From Streptomyces prunicolor NBRC 13075 (lineage in GTDB: Bacteria > Actinomycetota > Actinomycetes > Streptomycetales > Streptomycetaceae), in the NCBI RefSeq assembly GCF_000367365.1, contig NZ_BARF01000080.1, positions 1 to 33,488 on the forward strand: a DNA stretch of 33,488 bases, in the 5' to 3' direction. Shown piece by piece: positions 29,943 through 33,488 of this stretch. Each line of letters begins with the position of its first letter. Within the stretch, counting starts at the first letter, position 1. A program made the position numbers and the translations under genes. Under the pieces are notes generated by a model. The model made no database searches, had not been told where the DNA came from, and saw nothing but the letters and a program-made list of their open reading frames with translations.

Positions 29943-30563
29943 GTGCGGTCGTTCAGCGTCTACGTCGAGTTCGACGAGACCGAGGCCTCTCCCGACATCT
30001 ACGCAGCGCTCTTCGACGCGCTCCTCGACAAGCACGGAGCAGTCGGACCCGCCCCGAATGGCAACCTCTCAGTCCGCCTCAGCGTTCGCACGGACAGCGT
30101 CGTCGAGGCCGCCGCGCTCGGAATCGAGTACGCAGAGGCCGCCGTCGCCCGTCACGGCATCACCGCCGACAGCGTCATCGGCACCGAAGTCATCACCCAT
30201 GGCGAGCGCGACCGACGGCTGGTCGACGACCATTTGGGAGCGCCGCCCACCGACGTGCGGCCGGACGATGAAGACGAGCCGGCGTTCAGCGTGTACGTCG
30301 AGTTCGACACGGCAGACACTTCCCCCGAGACGTACGAGGCGCTCTTCGACGCGCTCCTCGACAAGCACGGAGCAGTCGGACCCGCCCCGAATGGCAACCT
30401 CTCAGTCCGCCTCAGCGTTCGCACGGACAGCGTCGTCGAGGCCGCCGCGCTCGGAATCGAGTACGCAGAGGCCGCCGTCGCCCGTCACGGCATCACCGCC
30501 GACAGCGTCATCGGCACCGAAGTCATCACCCAGCCTGGCGCGCGGATCTGCGGGGGCGAGTAG
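29943..30563 (+). CDS. tandem-domain hypothetical protein, 206 aa
   Basis: Not recognised. GTG after AAGGA at about 9 nt. Two copies of one domain of about 83 residues (starting FSVYVEFD near residues 4 and 115) joined by an acidic linker of about 25 residues. Each copy looks beta-alpha-beta-beta-alpha (FSVYVEFD, PDIYAALFDALLDKHG, LSVRLSVRT, VVEAAALGIEYAEAAV), a small ferredoxin-like fold. The C-terminal 65 residues of each domain are identical in DNA, the first 18 codons differ. Partner of the HicA-like gene in the promoter 15 cassette, so an antitoxin-like role is possible but unsupported by family resemblance. Confidence 0.83.
   Translation: MRSFSVYVEFDETEASPDIYAALFDALLDKHGAVGPAPNGNLSVRLSVRTDSVVEAAALGIEYAEAAVARHGITADSVIGTEVITHGERDRRLVDDHLGAPPTDVRPDDEDEPAFSVYVEFDTADTSPETYEALFDALLDKHGAVGPAPNGNLSVRLSVRTDSVVEAAALGIEYAEAAVARHGITADSVIGTEVITQPGARICGGE
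30006..30199 (+). repeat. 194-bp exact direct repeat inside the tandem-domain gene, copy 1
   Basis: Identical to 30339-30532 at an offset of 333 bp, in frame. The preceding 54 bp of each domain match only partly. Confidence 0.93.
30339..30532 (+). repeat. 194-bp exact direct repeat inside the tandem-domain gene, copy 2
   Basis: Second copy of 30006-30199, no differences seen. Points to recent duplication or gene conversion of this part only. Confidence 0.93.
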
Positions 30564-30609
30564 GAGCGCATCTGGCCGTGCGCGTCCCACTGCCGACAGC
30601 TTCCGTTGA

Positions 30610-30643
30610 CTGAGCACGCGCGACTCAGCTTTTCAGTGCTCAG
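30610..30643 (+). terminator. possible intrinsic terminator after the last cassette
   Basis: CTGAGCAC (30610-30617) pairs with GTGCTCAG (30636-30643). A competing smaller hairpin (30610-30614 with 30624-30628) is followed by TTTT, the only T-run terminator candidate seen. It marks the end of the cassette region and the start of the AT-richer block. Confidence 0.45.
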
Positions 30644-30728
30644 CCTGGTGCGCGTCAGTTCTTACGGTTCTCTACGCACTCCACATCAGGCGAGGGTCTC
30701 GAAGAGCTGGCACGCAACCTCCGAAAAT

Positions 30729-31328
30729 CACCTCTGACCTGCACATATACCGATAGATATCCCTTAACTTCTACCTTCGCACGCACCGATCTGCATGCCG
30801 ATCTAAGTTCTCAGCTGAACGCCTTAAAGTATCGCTAACTACATGCCGTTCCAAGTTCTCGTCTTAGGTCTCTAGAATATTTCCTAGTGCATCCCTTGAT
30901 GAGTCCACTAGTACATACCTTAGTAAGTCCTTTGATGTATCTCTTAGCATGCACCTTGACACATCCCCTGACCCAGTCCCATACATATATCGATGTGAAG
31001 CCACTCATGCATGCCTTTATTCCTACCGATCTACCTACCCATATATACGTCTCCAACCCTTCCTTCATGCGCTTCCATATGACCTTCTTAAGCCCTTCCT
31101 TGCTTCGTTCCTTACTCTCTATCGTCAGCCACACTTTCACTCCTTTCTTCATTGCTATCTTGATTCGGATTTAGAGTCGTCTATACCGATCCACCTTCGG
31201 GCATACCTTCCAACCTTTACTTAGACCTCACTACCGTTCTCCATTACTCCACACGCACCGGCACGTCTTACTTCACCCGCACCTAACCGACTACTGACGC
31301 TCTCTCCATCATGTCTACTCTCCTTACG
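30729..31328. repeat. degenerate 12-bp tandem array, about 50 units
   Basis: Units start at 30729 + 12n without slippage. In the first 40 units, counted by eye: position 1 is A or T in about 36, position 8 is T in about 28 and never A, position 10 is C or T in about 39, position 11 is C in about 32, position 12 is never A. Typical units: TAGTACATACCT, TGATGTATCTCT, TCATGCATGCCT. The phase seems to continue more weakly to the right. Confidence 0.72.
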
Positions 31329-32091
31329 ACGCACATTACTTATCGCTGATGTATCTACCGTTCTTCTCTGCTATCCAATTAACGAACTACTACTGTTCCG
31401 CCTTACAGACCGGCTAAACGAAAGACGCTGCTACTCACTTGACTCCTCATTGATAGAACGCCAATCACCCACACCGATCGCCAGGCTTCTCTTCATTCAT
31501 GTCGATACCCAGATGTATCTGCGGATCGACTCAATGACCTATGGCCGCACCTACCGGCATTGAGCTATATCGATTCCTATTGCTACTGCGCGCTCTTACG
31601 AACTACCAACCGACATGTCCGCCGTCAGCCCTTCCGACCAACCGCCAGAACAGGCGACGGACCTCTACACCGCTCCACTCTGTTAACAGCCGACCTTGCG
31701 ACCGGACGAGCGACGCCCCACCAGCCTCACCGACCGGCCAACTCAACGGCGGTCTTCCATTTCGCCAATCCCCCGGAATCACCAGCAGGCCTGCCGGTAC
31801 ATCTGCTCTCTCAGCAGGCGACGCACCACTGCGCCTTCCTAACTCCAGCCACCCATACGCCCTGGCACCCCTACCAACACAGCCACCCTCATCACGACCG
31901 TCGGCCGCGCATCTTCACCAACATGCCGACAGCCAACCCGCAGACCGCCCCACTCATGCACCTGTACATCGAGTTCCCCTGCGGGGCCACGACGCTCGGC
32001 GCACGAAAGCCCCCTTCGAAGATTTGTCAACCTCGCACCGCGTCGTAACCCCACAGCGCATCACCCTGCTGTTAAAGTCTCCCGCGTAACA

Positions 32092-32104
32092 CCCCTGTCA
32101 GGGG
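32092..32104. promoter_or_regulatory. 13-bp palindrome upstream of parA
   Basis: CCCCTG-T-CAGGGG, 110 bp before the parA start. Possible operator for the par operon; I could not place a convincing -35/-10 pair around it. Confidence 0.35.
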
Positions 32105-32213
32105 CATATCTTGATCCCCACCCGAGGGACACATAGCCTCAGCCACTACAAAACAGCGCAAGCCGCCCGACATCCGGGCACCGACTGGTGTCCAGGCAGG
32201 AAGAGAGTCGTCC

Positions 32214-33146
32214 GTGGACAAGATCGCCGTAGCGAGCCAGAAGGGCGGACCCGGTAAGACCACGACGACAGTGAATCTGGCTGCTGGCCTGGCCCTGGCG
32301 GGGTACCGAGTCCTTGTGGCCGACATCGAGCCACAAGCACAGGCTGGCGTTGCTCTTGGTGTCCGGCTCAAGGGCGAAGATGTAGCAAAGTCTCTGGGCT
32401 TCAAGCTACAGGCAGCTGCTCAAGGTGTTCCCACAAGCCTCCGCGACATCATCATCGATCGCAGCAGCCTGCTTGAGCACCGCAAGAGTCAAGGCGTCCT
32501 CCACCTGCTCGCATCTGAGCAGGCAACGATGGTCAATGCGCAGCACATCCTTCACGCTGCCGGCATGGAGAGGGTGCACATCCTGCGCACGCTCTTGGAC
32601 GAACTCGACGACGAATACGACTTCGCCGTTTTTGACACGCCCCCGGCCGTCCAGTCCCTCAACGGTGTTGCCCTGGCAGCAAGCGACTTTGCCCTCACGC
32701 TCTGCATGCCGAAGGAAGCGACTGTCGAGGGCGCCGTGACAATGCGCGCGACGATCCGTCATGTCAAGGACCGCACTCGCGGTCTAGCTGACCCGGTGTA
32801 CCTCGGCGCTCTGCTCAACATGGCCCACCCTATGAGTGAGTGGAAGACCGAAGAGATCGACGTCCGCAACCAGATGGTCGACGCCAATCTCCTTCCCTTC
32901 GTCACGGACATAAGGGAGGACGGACGCATCTCCGCGAGCTACGCGAAGGGAATGCCTGCAGTCCTTGGCTTCGCCCGTGCTCTCCCGGGAAAGCGGTACG
33001 CCAAGTTCCTCCAAGAGGTCCTGGACAGGATGGACTCGCCCGAAGAGGAATGGGTGATCGCTCCGAGCGCCGACGACTTGCTTGATGCTGCTGAGTCGAA
33101 CACCAGCATCCCGGCACAGTCTGCGAAGGAGATCGCCGGTGCCTGA
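32214..33146 (+). CDS. parA: ParA-family partition ATPase, 310 aa
   Basis: Moves and separates plasmid copies by ATP-driven cycling on nucleoid DNA. The N-terminus IAVASQKGGPGKTTTTVNLA carries the deviant Walker A (KGGPGKT, residues 10-16), then VLVADIEPQAQA (the Walker A' aspartate and PQ) and FAVFDTPPA (Walker B). No N-terminal helix-turn-helix, so it is the short Soj-like form. GTG start after GGAAGAGAG. Codon use is less GC-extreme than in the cassettes, as in a backbone gene. The last codons overlap the start of the next gene (GTGCCTGA), typical of a parA/partner operon. Confidence 0.93.
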   Translation: MDKIAVASQKGGPGKTTTTVNLAAGLALAGYRVLVADIEPQAQAGVALGVRLKGEDVAKSLGFKLQAAAQGVPTSLRDIIIDRSSLLEHRKSQGVLHLLASEQATMVNAQHILHAAGMERVHILRTLLDELDDEYDFAVFDTPPAVQSLNGVALAASDFALTLCMPKEATVEGAVTMRATIRHVKDRTRGLADPVYLGALLNMAHPMSEWKTEEIDVRNQMVDANLLPFVTDIREDGRISASYAKGMPAVLGFARALPGKRYAKFLQEVLDRMDSPEEEWVIAPSADDLLDAAESNTSIPAQSAKEIAGA

Positions 33147-33488
33147 AAACCCGACGTCCCGCAAGGGATCCTCGACAGATCCAGCAGGAGACTTCGCTGC
33201 GGTGCGCCGACCGCGGCGCCGGCGGGGGAGTAGTGACAGGAGTTCCGCAGCTGCGGAACTCCTGTCCAACGCCGATAACGTCGCGGCAAACAGCTTCCTC
33301 GGGACCGGCACGGCAACACCGCCCACCCTTCCCGCACCTGCGCCCGCCACCGACATGACTGTCGCTGCCGCACCCGACCTCGCTTCGTCCAGTGCGGCGC
33401 CGACGAACACCTCTCCCGCCGGCTCGGTGCCATCTCCAACCGACGGGTCGCGTTCAGCTTCCGAGTTGGCTCCGTCGTCTGGTTCCCC
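33139..33488 (+). CDS. parA partner gene, N-terminal part (runs off the window)
   Basis: GTG at 33139 overlaps the parA stop; the frame is open to the window end (about 116 codons). The visible part is low-complexity: an Arg-rich patch (RRPRRRR near residue 23), then Ala/Pro/Ser/Thr-rich sequence, probably disordered. By position it should be the centromere-binding partner of ParA, but no ParB motif is visible yet. A 32-bp perfect DNA palindrome lies inside it. Confidence 0.7.
   Translation, partial: MPENPTSRKGSSTDPAGDFAAVRRPRRRRGSSDRSSAAAELLSNADNVAANSFLGTGTATPPTLPAPAPATDMTVAAAPDLASSSAAPTNTSPAGSVPSPTDGSRSASELAPSSGS
33235..33266. promoter_or_regulatory. 32-bp perfect palindrome
   Basis: GACAGGAGTTCCGCAG (33235-33250) followed at once by its exact reverse complement (33251-33266), with no spacer and no mismatch. 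It lies about 100 bp into the parA partner gene. Candidate parS-like site or operator. Confidence 0.8.

Larger units (their letters stand above)
30564..32213. other. 1.65-kb AT-richer non-coding block
   Basis: Base composition falls abruptly after the tandem-domain gene and rises again gradually from about 31340. The top strand is rich in C and T. No open frame here has a ribosome binding site or normal codon bias. The left two fifths are organised in 12-bp units. The position directly upstream of parA suggests a centromere, an origin or both (inference). Confidence 0.7.

Noticed and set aside
30855..31095. CTTAG/CTTAAG-like words in the 12-bp array as additional regulon arms
   Set aside because: Only the CTTA core is shared; no 37-38 bp pairing and no -35/-10 between them.
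30835..31152. Lys/Gly-rich open frame on the minus strand of the 12-bp array
   Set aside because: Also open only because 12 is a multiple of three; no start signals.
30887..31174. Open frame with four-residue periodicity in the AT-richer block (plus strand)
   Set aside because: The period comes from the 12-bp DNA repeat; the opposite strand is open as well, there is no ribosome binding site, and codon use is unlike any neighbour.
31541..32089. 182-codon open frame before parA
   Set aside because: Pro/Ser/His-rich without domain character, a second overlapping frame is equally long, and no ribosome binding site is present.

Overview
The window looks like accessory DNA of a Streptomyces or close relative. 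It is very GC-rich, third codon positions are mostly G or C, GTG starts are common, and ribosome binding sites are GGAG/AAGGA-like. No tRNA, rRNA, CRISPR array, transposase, replication initiator or phage structural gene is visible. A parA gene at the right end, a long non-coding AT-richer block beside it and the many small unknown genes point to a large plasmid or phage-plasmid rather than core chromosome (inference).

The dominant feature is a set of 15 near-identical promoters from position 16 to 29597. Each has a sigma-70-like core (-35 TTGCAT-like, 17-18 bp spacer, -10 TATAGT or TAGAGT). The core is clamped between two 12-nt inverted arms built on the palindrome TCTTAAGA; the arms abut the -35 and overlap the -10. 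Each promoter starts a cassette of one to five genes. Most leaders then open with a short GC stem-loop whose sequence differs but whose shape is kept. Two promoters at the left edge point left; the other 13 point right.

Layout: 1-700 holds the leftward cassettes. 706-4987 carries small unknown genes, a PP2C-type phosphatase, Cys-rich mini-proteins and a four-helix membrane protein. 5099-10969 carries unknown genes, then a PP-loop (PAPS-reductase-like) protein and a SAM-methyltransferase-like protein without an obvious catalytic motif. 11086-19340 has a thrice-repeated small membrane protein, decayed paralogs and, at its end, a Mom-like acyltransferase. 19528-22080 ends in a complete NAD-dependent DNA ligase. 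22182-25200 is an independent divergent pair: a small membrane protein and a large HTH/P-loop regulator, with no CTTAAG promoter. 25368-30563 holds three more cassettes, including a HicA-like protein and a tandem-domain protein. 30564-32213 is non-coding, AT-richer and organised in degenerate 12-bp units. 32214 to the end is parA plus the start of its partner gene, which contains a 32-bp perfect palindrome.

Working interpretation: the cassettes form one co-controlled regulon, probably held by a repressor encoded outside the window. It would deliver DNA-modification, repair and signalling functions together. The right end is a candidate partition locus, with the 12-bp array and/or the 32-bp palindrome as possible centromere or operator sites. 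Several genes have their best-placed start at ATC or CTG, which an automatic gene caller would miss.
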